Shown here: piece after piece, positions 18,152 through 26,273 of the stretch
How positions within the stretch are numbered: position 1 is the stretch's first letter
Layout: each line of letters begins with the position of its first letter
DNA from: Acidobacteriota bacterium
GTDB lineage: Bacteria; Acidobacteriota; Terriglobia; Bryobacterales; Bryobacteraceae
Direction: 5' to 3'
DNA length: 64,000 bases
Assembly (NCBI GenBank): GCA_947470805.1
Contig: CANIVU010000019.1
Location: 1 to 64,000 of the forward strand
Position numbers and translations under genes: made by a program
The notes under the pieces: model-generated
Told to the model about the DNA's origin: nothing
The model's input: only the letters and a program-made list of their open reading frames with translations
Databases searched by the model: none

Positions 18152-18757
18152 ATGGTCCGTATACTCCTGGCTCTCATTTGCGTCCTCTCGGCCCATGCCG
18201 CCCTCATCACCTCCGCCCCGCCCGGCGGCTCCACCACCGTCGTCGGCACCGGTACGGGTTGCTCCGGCGGCTCCATTGGTAGCTTCTCAGTCGTCACGAT
18301 TTCCGGCCCTGTTTGCTGGCCCAATAGTCAGTTCTTCGGCCTCACCAATAACGGCTCCTGGAACAACTTCGGCCAAATCGGAACAAACGACGCCACCGCC
18401 AGTTTCACCCTCGACCTCGGCGCCCTCTTCTCCTCCGCCGGCTTCTTCATGAACTACAACCTCCCTCTCCCCGGCGCCGGCCCCCTTCTCTCCGTCATCG
18501 CCAACGATGGCTCAACCATCCTCGAGTCCTACGACATCAACACGCTCGCGCCCATCAACACCCCCTCCGGCCAGAACGCCGGCGCCTTCCGCGGCATCTC
18601 GCGCCCCTCGGCCGATATCCGTTTCATCAAAGTGGAAAATGCCTTCTCCGTCGTTCACAGCATCACCGTCGACTCAGCCACCTCCGTCCCCGAACCCACG
18701 ACAATCCTCCTCCTCGCCCCCGCTCTCTTCTACCTCCTCCGCCGCCATAACTGGTAG
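18152..18757 (+). CDS. PEP-CTERM sorting-signal protein
   Basis: A 201-residue exported protein: signal peptide (MVRILLALICVLSAHA), a beta-rich middle with many Gly/Ser/Thr residues, and a C-terminal PEP-CTERM signal (VPEPTTILLLAPALF followed by YLLRRHNW): Pro-Glu-Pro, hydrophobic helix and Arg-rich end. Such proteins are recognised by an exosortase and delivered to the cell surface, often alongside exopolysaccharide production. No exosortase gene is in the window. It lies between the acid-sugar kinase and PdxA-type genes on the same strand, one base before the next start, so it appears to be co-transcribed with them, an unexpected combination. Confidence 0.85.
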   Translation: MVRILLALICVLSAHAALITSAPPGGSTTVVGTGTGCSGGSIGSFSVVTISGPVCWPNSQFFGLTNNGSWNNFGQIGTNDATASFTLDLGALFSSAGFFMNYNLPLPGAGPLLSVIANDGSTILESYDINTLAPINTPSGQNAGAFRGISRPSADIRFIKVENAFSVVHSITVDSATSVPEPTTILLLAPALFYLLRRHNW

Positions 18758-18758
18758 C

Positions 18759-19745
18759 ATGGGCCTTCGCCTCCCCATGCCAACTCACATCGGAATCACC
18801 ATGGGGGACTCGAGCGGCGTCGGCCCCGAGATCCTCCTCAAAGCCGCCCACGAAAACTCCATCCCCGTACCCTACATCGTCTATGGCGACCTCGCCCCCC
18901 TCACCAAACTCAACGAACAATACAACCTAACCCTCCACCCCATCACCCACCCCTTCGAAGCCCTCCCAAACGTCGTCAACATCATCGACGCCCAACTCCT
19001 CACCGAAGCCGATCTCACCCCCGGCCGCATCAACGCCAAGTCTGGCCACGCCGCCCGCGAATACGTCATCCGCGCCACCAAAGCCGCCCTCGCCAAAGAG
19101 ATCACCGCCATCGTCACCCTCCCCATGAACAAGGAGGCCACCCAGCTCACCGACCCCAATTTCACCGGCCATACCGAGCTAATCGGAGAACTCTGCGGCT
19201 CCGACGACGTCACCATCATGCTCGCCTCGGATGACTTAATCGTCACCCACGTCTCCACTCACTGCTCCCTCCGCCAGGCCATCGAACGCTGCAAGCAAGA
19301 GCGCATCAAAACCATCCTCGAACTCACCCAGCACGCCGTCAAAAAACTCAAACCCGCCGCCCGAATCGCCGTCGCCGGCCTCAACCCCCACGCCGGGGAA
19401 AACGGCCTTTTTGGCATGGAAGAGATCGAAGAAATCGCCCCGTCCGTCGAATGGGCGCAGGCCCAGGGCTGGAACGTCAAAGGCCCGCTCCCGCCCGATA
19501 CGCTCTTCTATATGGCCGTCCGCCGCAAACAGTTCGACGCCGTCGTTTGCATGTACCACGACCAGGGCCACATCCCCTCGAAACTCCTCGATTTCGAAGG
19601 CGGCGTCAACATCGCCCTCGGCCTCCCCATCGTCCGCACCTCCGTAGACCACGGCACGGCCTTCGACATCGCGTGGAAAGGCATCGCCTCCACCACCAGT
19701 TTCCGCGCCGCCATCGACATGGCCATACGCTTGACTCGGCAATAG
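18759..19745 (+). CDS. pdxA: PdxA-type 4-phospho acid sugar dehydrogenase (PdxA/PdxA2 family)
   Basis: A 328-residue NAD-dependent oxidative decarboxylase. PdxA acts on 4-phosphohydroxythreonine in vitamin B6 synthesis; the PdxA2 branch acts on 4-phosphothreonate or 4-phosphoerythronate. Family motifs are intact: GITMGDSSGVGPEI at the start, PNFTGHTELIGELCG, VSTHCSLRQAIERC, GLNPHAGENGLFG, MYHDQGHIPSKLLDF and RTSVDHGTAFDIAW, which include the metal-binding His residues. The nearby DUF1537 kinase gene makes the PdxA2 role the better guess, but pyridoxal synthesis cannot be excluded. The ATG at 18777 is an alternative start. A hairpin begins at the stop codon's end. Confidence 0.85.
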   Translation: MGLRLPMPTHIGITMGDSSGVGPEILLKAAHENSIPVPYIVYGDLAPLTKLNEQYNLTLHPITHPFEALPNVVNIIDAQLLTEADLTPGRINAKSGHAAREYVIRATKAALAKEITAIVTLPMNKEATQLTDPNFTGHTELIGELCGSDDVTIMLASDDLIVTHVSTHCSLRQAIERCKQERIKTILELTQHAVKKLKPAARIAVAGLNPHAGENGLFGMEEIEEIAPSVEWAQAQGWNVKGPLPPDTLFYMAVRRKQFDAVVCMYHDQGHIPSKLLDFEGGVNIALGLPIVRTSVDHGTAFDIAWKGIASTTSFRAAIDMAIRLTRQ

Positions 19746-19787
19746 CCCCTTGATAAATTACTTCCCCAGTAGTAAGTAACTAAGGGG
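19746..19787 (+). promoter_or_regulatory. Nested hairpin covering the ribosome-binding site of TonB receptor 2
   Basis: CCCCTT (19746-19751) pairs with AAGGGG (19782-19787), and inside it TTACTT (19758-19763) pairs with AAGTAA (19774-19779). AAGGGG is also the only Shine-Dalgarno sequence for the ATG at 19793, so the folded form would block translation. The structure starts right after the pdxA stop and could also act as an attenuator. No known riboswitch class fits. Confidence 0.5.
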
Positions 19788-19792
19788 ATCTT

Positions 19793-22700
19793 ATGAAATT
19801 GCTCTCTCGCCTCGCGCCTCTGTGCGCGCTCGCGGCAGCCATGTCTATGTTCGGTCAGGGTCTGACCGGCAACTTGTCAGGCACCGTCACCGATCAATCC
19901 GGCTCCGCCGTTCCCGGCGCCGAAATCATTCTCACCAACGTCGCCACCAACCAAACCCGCAACGCGCAAGCCGATTCTACCGGCGGCTTCGTCTTCACCC
20001 AACTGCTTCCCTCCACCTACAAAATCCAAATCTCCTCCAAAGGCTTCAAACGGTACGAGCAGAACGACATCGTCCTCACCGCCACCGAACGCCTCGTCCT
20101 CCAGCGCGTCGAGCTCCAACTCGGCGAGCTTTCCCAAACCGTCGAAGTCACCGCCGAAACCGCCCGCCTCCAAACCCAATCCTCCGAACGCTCCGGCCTC
20201 ATCTCCCTCGAACAAACGCAGAGCGTCCCGCTCAAAGGCCGCGACTATCTCGGACTGGTGAAACTCCTCCCCGGCGTCATCGATACCGCCAACCGCAACG
20301 CCCCCGGCTGGAATAACCTGGGCGGCATCACCATCAACGGCAACCGCCAAGGCACCATCAACCTCACCCTCGATGGCATCTCCTCCCTCGACACCGGCTC
20401 CATGGGCGGCCCCTACCTCGCCCCCTCCGTCGACGCCGTCGCCGAAGTGAAGGTCCTCCTCACCAACTACCAGGCCGAATACGGCCGCTCCTCCGGCGGC
20501 ACCATCAACACCGTCATCAAATCCGGCACCAAGGAGTTCCACGGCGGCGCCTACTACTTCGTCCGCAACGAAGCCCTCAACGCCAACGAATTCTTCCGCA
20601 ACCGCGACGGTCTCCGCCGTCCCCAATACCGCTTCAACTACCCCGGCTACTTCATCGGCGGACCCGTCCCCATGGGCAAACTCAACAAGAACAAGGACAA
20701 ACTCTTCTTCTTCTGGAGCCAGGAATTCCTGCCCCGCAAGTACCCGTCCTCCCTCCAACGCCGCACCTTCCCCACCGCCCTTCAACGCACTGGCGACTAC
20801 TCCCAAACCTTCGACACCAATCGCACGCTGATCCCCATCTGGGACCCGCTCAACAACCGCGTCCCCTTCCCCGGCAACATCATTCCCCAGAACCGCATCG
20901 ATCGCAACGGCCAGTCGCTCCTCAACATCTTCCCCCAGCCCAACGCCGTCGATCCGACCTTCAACTACAACGCCCTCATCCAGGCGCCCATCACCCAGCC
21001 CCGCCGCGATAGCATCCTCCGCGTCGATTACAATGTCGGCCCCAAGACGCTCTTCTACTGGCGCGGCATCCAGGACTACGAAGCCTACAAAGGTGACTTC
21101 GATTTCGTTCTCGCCTCCTCCTCCTGGGCCCAGCTCCCCATTAACTACCAGATCCGCTCCGTCGGCATGGTCTCTACGTTGATCCATACCTTCAACGCCA
21201 CCACCGTCAATGAATTCACCTTCGGTGTCAACCGCGCCAAACAAACCGTCGACCCTCTCACGCAAGAAGGCCTCGACCGTAACAACCGCGCTAAAGTCAC
21301 CCCCAACCTGCCCCAGTTCTACCCCGGTGCCAACGCCCGCAACCTGGTCCCGCAGGCCAACTTCGGCGGCGTCCCCAACGCCGGCGTCCTCAACATCGAA
21401 CAGCGCTTCCCCTTCTTCGGGACGAACAACATCTGGAACTGGTCCGACAATCTCTCCAAGATCATGGGCGCCCACAACGTCAAAGTCGGCGTCTACATCG
21501 AAAAGACCACCCGCAATGCCGCCCGCGGTTCCGCCTTTAACGGCACCTTCAACTTCAACCGCGACGTCAACAACCCCTTCGATACCAACTACGCCTACTC
21601 CAACGCCCTCCTGGGTACCGTCCAAAGCTACACCGAAGCCAACAACAAACCCGATGGCCACGCCCGTTACTTCAACGTCGAGTGGTTCGTCCAGGACACC
21701 TGGAAAGTCAACCGCCGCTTCACCATCGATGCCGGCGTCCGCTTCTACCTGATCGAGCCCACCTATAGCGCCAACGATCAGCTCGCCGCCTTCGACGTCG
21801 GCACCTACGATCCGCGCAAACAACCGGCTCTCATCCAGCCCTTCCGCAACGCCGCCGGCGCCCGCGTCGGCCGCGATCCCGTCACCGGCGTGGAAGTCTC
21901 CCCCGCCTCCATCGGCCAGTTCGCCGACGGCACCGCCCCATTCCAGGGCATGACCGTCTACAACGAATCCATCCAGAACCGTCCGCCCATCCAGGTCGCG
22001 CCCCGTCTCGGCTTCGCCTGGGACGTCTTCGGCAACGGCAAAACCGCCGTCCGCGGCGGCGCCGGTATCTTCTACGATCGCTTCAACGACGACCAGGTCC
22101 TGATCCATCGCGAACTGCCGCCCAACACCGTCACCCGCACCGCCTTCAACACCACCATCGCCGACCTCCTGCGCAGCCCCTTCCGCGTCAGCCCCGCCGG
22201 CGTCACCGCCATCCAGCGCGACTTCCAGCCGCCCACCGTCTACAACTGGAGCTTCGGCATCCAGCAGAACGTCGGCTTCGGCGCCGTCCTCGATGTCGCC
22301 TACGTCGGCAACGTCGGCCGCCACCTCATGCAGCGCCGCAGCTTCAACTCGCTGCCCTACGGCGCCCGCTTCCTGCCCAACGCCATCGACTCCACCACCG
22401 GCAGCCCCCTCCCGGATAACTTCCTCCGCCCCCTGCCCGGCTACGCCGACATTCAGTACATCGAACTCGCCGGCACGTCGAACTACCACTCCATGCAGAC
22501 CCAGCTGAACAAGCGCTTCACCAAGGGCTTCCAGTTCGGCGTCGCCTGGACCTGGTCCAAAGCCATGACCATCGTCGATGGCAACGGCAACGCCATCAAC
22601 CCGTACCTGAACTACCGTGTTCGGAACTACGGCAAGGCCGGCTTCGACCGTACGCACAACTTCGTCCTGAACTACCTCTACGACCTGCCCAAACTCTCGA

Positions 22701-23230
22701 AGTTCGCCAACAACGTCGCCGTCCGCGCCGTCTTCGACAACTGGCAGATCTCCGGCCTCACCACCTTCACCTCCGGCGCCCCCCTCGGCATCGGCTACTC
22801 GCTCGTTAGCGGCGCTGATCTCGTCGGTGCCTCCGGCGCCGGTATCGATAGCCGCATCAACGTGCTGAAGGACCCCGTCCTCCCCAAGGGCGATCGCACC
22901 GAACTCCGCCACTTCGACACCACCGCCTTCGCCCCGCCCACCCGCGCCGAATTCGGTATCGGCAACGCGCCGAAAGATGTCCTTCGTGGCCCCGGCATCA
23001 ACGTCTTCGACTTCACCGTCATCAAGAACATCCCCGTCGGTAAGTCCGAAGCGCGTCGCCTCCAGCTCCGCTTCGAGTTCTACAACTTCTTCAACCATGC
23101 CAGCTTCCAGGGCGTCGACACCACGGCGCGCTTCGACGCACAAAACCGGCAGGTCAGCGGAACGTTCGGACAGTACACGTCCACTCTTGACGCCCGTCGT
23201 ATCGTCCTCGGCGCCAAGTTCTACTTCTGA
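19793..23230 (+). CDS. TonB-dependent receptor 2 with N-terminal carboxypeptidase-regulatory-like domain
   Basis: A 1145-residue outer-membrane receptor of the same Oar-like class as the product of 10999. Signal peptide (LLSRLAPLCALAAAMSMFG), regulatory-like beta-sandwich (GNLSGTVTDQSGSAVPGAE, GGFVFTQLLPSTYKIQI), plug (VKLLPGVIDTANRNAPGW, NLTLDGISSLDTG, NYQAEYGRSSGGTINTVIKSG), and barrel ending LGAKFYF. The receptors differ enough in barrel loops to have different ligands. A translationally coupled TIGR03067 gene follows (TGATG overlap), and a hairpin masks its ribosome-binding site, so expression may be controlled after transcription. Confidence 0.9.
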   Translation: MKLLSRLAPLCALAAAMSMFGQGLTGNLSGTVTDQSGSAVPGAEIILTNVATNQTRNAQADSTGGFVFTQLLPSTYKIQISSKGFKRYEQNDIVLTATERLVLQRVELQLGELSQTVEVTAETARLQTQSSERSGLISLEQTQSVPLKGRDYLGLVKLLPGVIDTANRNAPGWNNLGGITINGNRQGTINLTLDGISSLDTGSMGGPYLAPSVDAVAEVKVLLTNYQAEYGRSSGGTINTVIKSGTKEFHGGAYYFVRNEALNANEFFRNRDGLRRPQYRFNYPGYFIGGPVPMGKLNKNKDKLFFFWSQEFLPRKYPSSLQRRTFPTALQRTGDYSQTFDTNRTLIPIWDPLNNRVPFPGNIIPQNRIDRNGQSLLNIFPQPNAVDPTFNYNALIQAPITQPRRDSILRVDYNVGPKTLFYWRGIQDYEAYKGDFDFVLASSSWAQLPINYQIRSVGMVSTLIHTFNATTVNEFTFGVNRAKQTVDPLTQEGLDRNNRAKVTPNLPQFYPGANARNLVPQANFGGVPNAGVLNIEQRFPFFGTNNIWNWSDNLSKIMGAHNVKVGVYIEKTTRNAARGSAFNGTFNFNRDVNNPFDTNYAYSNALLGTVQSYTEANNKPDGHARYFNVEWFVQDTWKVNRRFTIDAGVRFYLIEPTYSANDQLAAFDVGTYDPRKQPALIQPFRNAAGARVGRDPVTGVEVSPASIGQFADGTAPFQGMTVYNESIQNRPPIQVAPRLGFAWDVFGNGKTAVRGGAGIFYDRFNDDQVLIHRELPPNTVTRTAFNTTIADLLRSPFRVSPAGVTAIQRDFQPPTVYNWSFGIQQNVGFGAVLDVAYVGNVGRHLMQRRSFNSLPYGARFLPNAIDSTTGSPLPDNFLRPLPGYADIQYIELAGTSNYHSMQTQLNKRFTKGFQFGVAWTWSKAMTIVDGNGNAINPYLNYRVRNYGKAGFDRTHNFVLNYLYDLPKLSKFANNVAVRAVFDNWQISGLTTFTSGAPLGIGYSLVSGADLVGASGAGIDSRINVLKDPVLPKGDRTELRHFDTTAFAPPTRAEFGIGNAPKDVLRGPGINVFDFTVIKNIPVGKSEARRLQLRFEFYNFFNHASFQGVDTTARFDAQNRQVSGTFGQYTSTLDARRIVLGAKFYF

Positions 23231-23934
23231 TGAACAAGGCCCTTCAATCCCTGCAGGGCGCCTGGCAAATCGAGTCTCTCGAACTTGCCGGCGCCCCGGC
23301 AGGGGCCTCCGGCCGCATCACAGTCAACAAAAACAAATTCACGACAGCCTCAATGGGCGCCGAATACTCCGGCCGCCTCGAACTCACCAACCCCAACCAA
23401 ATCACCCTCCACTTTGAAACCGGCCCCGAAGCCGGCCACGCCAATCACGGCATCTACGAATTCACCGAAACCGGCTGGCGCCTCTGCCTGAACATCACCG
23501 GCGGCCCCGCCCCCAAAGCCTTCAAGTCCTCCAAGAACCACGCCCTCGAAACCCTGGTCCCAGCCCAGCCTGCCAAGCCGGTTACCGGCCACCCCATCCC
23601 CGAACTGCAAGGCGAGTGGCAAATGGTGACCTGCCTCCGCTCCGGCGAACCCCTCCCGCCGCCATTCCTGAAAACCGGCGTCCGAAAGATCACCGGCATC
23701 GAAACCACCCTCCACTTCGGCAAACAACTCTTCCAACAAGGCACCCTCACCCAGGACGGCCCCCCAAACACCTTCGAGCTCCAGAGCGAAGGCGCCCCCC
23801 AACTCGGCATCTACGAGTTAACCGCCAACACCCTCAAAACCTGCCTCGCCGCCCCCGGCAAACCCAGGCCCCAATCCTGGCAATCCACCAAAGAGTGCGG
23901 CGAAACCCTAACCACCTGGCGCTTCATTGCATGA
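23230..23934 (+). CDS. TIGR03067-type protein with two lipocalin-like repeats
   Basis: A 234-residue protein without a signal peptide. It contains two similar beta-rich halves, each starting with the family hallmark: LQSLQGAWQIESLELAG (residues 4-20) and IPELQGEWQMVTCLRSGEPL (about residues 120-140), followed by strands such as LTNPNQITLHFE, GIYEFTETGWRLCLN and GIYELTANTLKTCLA. TIGR03067 domains are common in Planctomycetota and Acidobacteriota and have no known activity. The start overlaps the stop of TonB receptor 2, so the two are probably translated together; a link to that receptor is an inference. Confidence 0.75.
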   Translation: MNKALQSLQGAWQIESLELAGAPAGASGRITVNKNKFTTASMGAEYSGRLELTNPNQITLHFETGPEAGHANHGIYEFTETGWRLCLNITGGPAPKAFKSSKNHALETLVPAQPAKPVTGHPIPELQGEWQMVTCLRSGEPLPPPFLKTGVRKITGIETTLHFGKQLFQQGTLTQDGPPNTFELQSEGAPQLGIYELTANTLKTCLAAPGKPRPQSWQSTKECGETLTTWRFIA

Positions 23935-23946
23935 TGGGTAGTTCCA

Positions 23947-25029
23947 ATGGATACGTTTCACCTCAGCTTCCCCTACGCCCGTCGCAACGTCCTGGCAACT
24001 GGCGAGGCGCTGCCGGTGTTTCTCACGCCCGCTGATCCAAACGCCGAATGGACCTCCAGCGACGAATCGATCTTCTCGATTGAAAAATGGGGTGGCAAAG
24101 TCCACCTCCTGGGCCACTCCCCCGGCACCGCCCACGTGCGAGTGAACGGCGAACCGCTCGCCGAACCAATCCACGTGGTGGACCCCGCCAAGCCGCAGCG
24201 ATTGTTTCTCCAAATGAACCTGGGACGCCAGCACGCGCGAGCCGTCGCCACCGCCAACTGGGACCCGCCCTACCACCGGGACATAACGGCGGACCCATCC
24301 GCCTCCTGGCAGACCTCGAACAGCCAGATACTAAGCCTGGATCCAGGAGAACCGGGCAAGCTGGTCAGCAACGCCGACGGCTTGGCCAGGCTGACAGTCT
24401 CCTACGGCGGCCTCCAAGCCGAAATCGAGCTCGATTGCGCCGGCGGAATAATCTCCAGCCTGGGCAAAATAACAGCGGATGGCCCGGACTTCCTGGTGGC
24501 TGGCATAGCCACGCCGTTGTCCATCCAGGTCGACCGTTCCACCGACAACGGCAACCGGGATGACAGCCGTGTCGTGCTCCGCGCCGATCCGCCAGACGCT
24601 GTTCGGATTGTGCGTTACGACGGGCATTGGTACGTCATCGGGCTCCGCCCGGGGACGATCACAATCGTGGCAGCACTGCGAACCCTAACCAGCCGGAGGG
24701 AATTCGAAATCCGGGCGCTACCGGTACAGATCGCCCCGCTGTCCATCGAAGGCAGTTACGAAGTAAATGGAACATGCCATGTGTTTTCCGACGATTCGCC
24801 CACCGTGGCGGTACGCCTCAGCGCCCCCGGCTACAGCTACATGCAAACGAAGCCGAACCTCCGCTGGAGCACCACGAACGAGTCCATCGCCTGGGTCGAC
24901 ATTTCCGGCGCCAGCCCCCAGTTGATCTGCGGCCAGACCGGCGCAGTGACCATCCGCGCCAAGTGCCTCGGCGCCGTCGCCGAACTCGAAGTCGTCGTCA
25001 CCGAACGCCCCGAAATCCAGTGGTTCTAA
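23947..25029 (+). CDS. Protein with tandem Ig-like (BIG2-type) beta-sandwich repeats
   Basis: A 360-residue product with no signal peptide in the predicted form. It appears to hold four Ig-like units, each with the pattern of a bacterial Ig-like domain type 2: WTSSDESIFSIEKWGGKVH then LLGHSPGTAHVRV; WQTSNSQILSLDPGEPGKL then GLARLTVSYGGL; VIGLRPGTITIVAAL; and WSTTNESIAWVDISGASP then GQTGAVTIRAKCLG. These domains usually mediate adhesion or surface display. The lack of an export signal is odd. Codons are less C-biased at third positions than in the upstream genes. No ribosome-binding site is evident. Function unknown. Confidence 0.6.
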   Translation: MDTFHLSFPYARRNVLATGEALPVFLTPADPNAEWTSSDESIFSIEKWGGKVHLLGHSPGTAHVRVNGEPLAEPIHVVDPAKPQRLFLQMNLGRQHARAVATANWDPPYHRDITADPSASWQTSNSQILSLDPGEPGKLVSNADGLARLTVSYGGLQAEIELDCAGGIISSLGKITADGPDFLVAGIATPLSIQVDRSTDNGNRDDSRVVLRADPPDAVRIVRYDGHWYVIGLRPGTITIVAALRTLTSRREFEIRALPVQIAPLSIEGSYEVNGTCHVFSDDSPTVAVRLSAPGYSYMQTKPNLRWSTTNESIAWVDISGASPQLICGQTGAVTIRAKCLGAVAELEVVVTERPEIQWF

Positions 25030-25041
25030 CCGCAATCCAGA

Positions 25042-25530
25042 TCACCGGTACTCAAATCGGACCATCCACCAATTCCCTTCCAACGGAATCGCCGCATTGC
25101 AGAACCGCCCCCGCGGCTCCGCCGGCACACAAGGCTCGTCCAACGTCCGCGCCAGCGGACTCGTCTGCACCGGCTCCCACTCATACCCCTTGTACGTCCC
25201 CACGTCCAAAATGCCGGTCGCGTCCACAACCAATTCCAGCCGCTCCCCGTCGGCCCACAACCGCGCCACCCCGCACTCCTTCAACAACCGCCGGTACTCC
25301 CGAACCCGCGCGTTCGGCAGATGCTTCGCATCCACATACGTCGCATGCACCCGCCCCTCCAACTTGTCTTCCCGCACCATCCGCCGCAACTGCTCCAACG
25401 CCCCCCGATGAGCCCAATACCCGGCCCGCAAATCCGCATCCGGTACCAACCGGTTACACCGCCATAGCAGCAGGGAAAGCAGCACCACCACCGCCAGCAC
25501 CGCCAACCCGCATCCCTTCAAAGCCCCCAC
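25042..25530 (-). CDS. Membrane-anchored protein of unknown function
   Basis: A 162-residue protein with one N-terminal membrane helix (GCGLAVLAVVVLLSLLLW) and an extracytoplasmic domain with Cys in LLKECGVARLW, DEPCVPAEP and RGRFCNAAI. I chose GTG at 25530 because a strong GGGAGG sequence (minus strand, 25542-25537) lies 6 bases upstream and the helix begins immediately; the ATG at 25590 would add 20 unlikely residues and run into the divergent gene. It converges on the Ig-like gene with 12 bases between. Not assigned to a family. Confidence 0.6.
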   Translation of the reverse strand: MGALKGCGLAVLAVVVLLSLLLWRCNRLVPDADLRAGYWAHRGALEQLRRMVREDKLEGRVHATYVDAKHLPNARVREYRRLLKECGVARLWADGERLELVVDATGILDVGTYKGYEWEPVQTSPLARTLDEPCVPAEPRGRFCNAAIPLEGNWWMVRFEYR

Positions 25531-25548
25531 GGTGCGCCTCCCGCCAAA

Positions 25549-25554
25549 TAGAAT
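25549..25554 (+). promoter_or_regulatory. Possible -10 element of the 25561 gene
   Basis: TAGAAT ends 6 bases before the ATG at 25561. On the opposite strand TATTCT overlaps it and could serve the divergent gene starting at 25530. Confidence 0.4.
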
Positions 25555-25560
25555 AGCGCC

Positions 25561-26013
25561 ATGCCGCGCTATCTCGTGCCCGCCCTCCACGCCCTCTTAG
25601 CGGCCCTCTACCTCTACCACCACAACGGCATCTCCAGCCAATCCACCATGCGCACAATCGGCGCCCTAACCATCGCCGCCGGCACAGCAACAATCCTGGC
25701 CCACCCCACCCGCTGGCCCGCCAGAATCAACGGCATCCCGCTCATCCTCCTCGGCCTCCTCTACACCGGCCTCTTCGGCACCCGCATCCAACTCAGCACG
25801 ATCTCGGTGCTGCTAGCCGCAAGTGCGCTCCCCCTCCCCCGCCCCGCGGCAGTACTCTTCACGGCTCTCTTCCTAGCCCTCAACCTGCAATGGTTCCCCC
25901 GCGCCGATCTCCCCCTCATGGCCCTCTACTTCGCCTTCCTCGCCCTCAGATTCCCCTGGGAGCCGTGCTACCAGCAAACTCCGATACCACAGACTTCCCC
26001 GACCCAGTCCTAA
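25561..26013 (+). CDS. Small multispanning membrane protein
   Basis: A 150-residue protein with about five predicted membrane helices (LVPALHALLAALYLYH, IGALTIAAGTATILA, IPLILLGLLYTGLFG, ISVLLAASALPL, AAVLFTALFLALNL) and a Pro-rich C-terminal tail. No family was recognised and no catalytic motif is visible. Third-position C bias matches neighbours. Its 3' end overlaps a PadR-like short gene by 49 bases in another frame. Confidence 0.6.
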   Translation: MPRYLVPALHALLAALYLYHHNGISSQSTMRTIGALTIAAGTATILAHPTRWPARINGIPLILLGLLYTGLFGTRIQLSTISVLLAASALPLPRPAAVLFTALFLALNLQWFPRADLPLMALYFAFLALRFPWEPCYQQTPIPQTSPTQS

Positions 26014-26177
26014 GCCCCCAACCGCTCCGCATACCCCAACTCCTCCATTCACACCCCGCCCTCCGCCGCCTCGCATCCAGCGGCTGGATCGAAGCCACCT
26101 GGGAAACCTCCCCCATCAACCGTTGGGCCCGCTGGCAAGTCTCGGACTCCGTCACCAAGGTCATGGGCCTCGCCTAA
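25965..26177 (+). CDS. Short PadR-like winged-helix fragment
   Basis: A 70-residue frame with a GTG start. Residues 30-60 (HPALRRLASSGWIEATWE followed by TSPINRWARWQVSDS) match the recognition helix and wing of PadR-family repressors, in which a LYPALxRLExxGWI segment is followed by an NRRAxYYxLT segment. The N-terminal helices of PadR are absent, so it may be a decayed gene or a trimmed regulator. Third codon positions are mostly C, so the frame was or is coding. GGGAG sits only 2 bases before the GTG, too close for an ideal site. An earlier start inside the upstream gene is possible. Confidence 0.45.
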   Translation: MLPANSDTTDFPDPVLSPQPLRIPQLLHSHPALRRLASSGWIEATWETSPINRWARWQVSDSVTKVMGLA

Positions 26178-26234
26178 ATGAGCACCAACCCACCCCCCAA
26201 AAACCGTGTCACACACAATTACCCAAACACTAAA

Positions 26235-26260
26235 TGCGGACGGCCAGAAGACCGCCCGCA
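26235..26260 (-). terminator. Hairpin after the kelch/Ig-like gene
   Basis: TGCGG-a-CGG (26235-26243) pairs with CCG-c-CCGCA (26252-26260) across a loop of 8 bases, with one mismatch. It lies 13 bases beyond the stop codon of the minus-strand gene; on that strand it is followed by a moderately T-rich stretch. Confidence 0.55.
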
Positions 26261-26273
26261 CTCAACCCCGCCG

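Noticed and set aside
19877-23143. Long open frame antisense to TonB receptor 2 (over 1000 codons)
   Set aside because: Same composition effect; low-complexity acidic protein without motifs.
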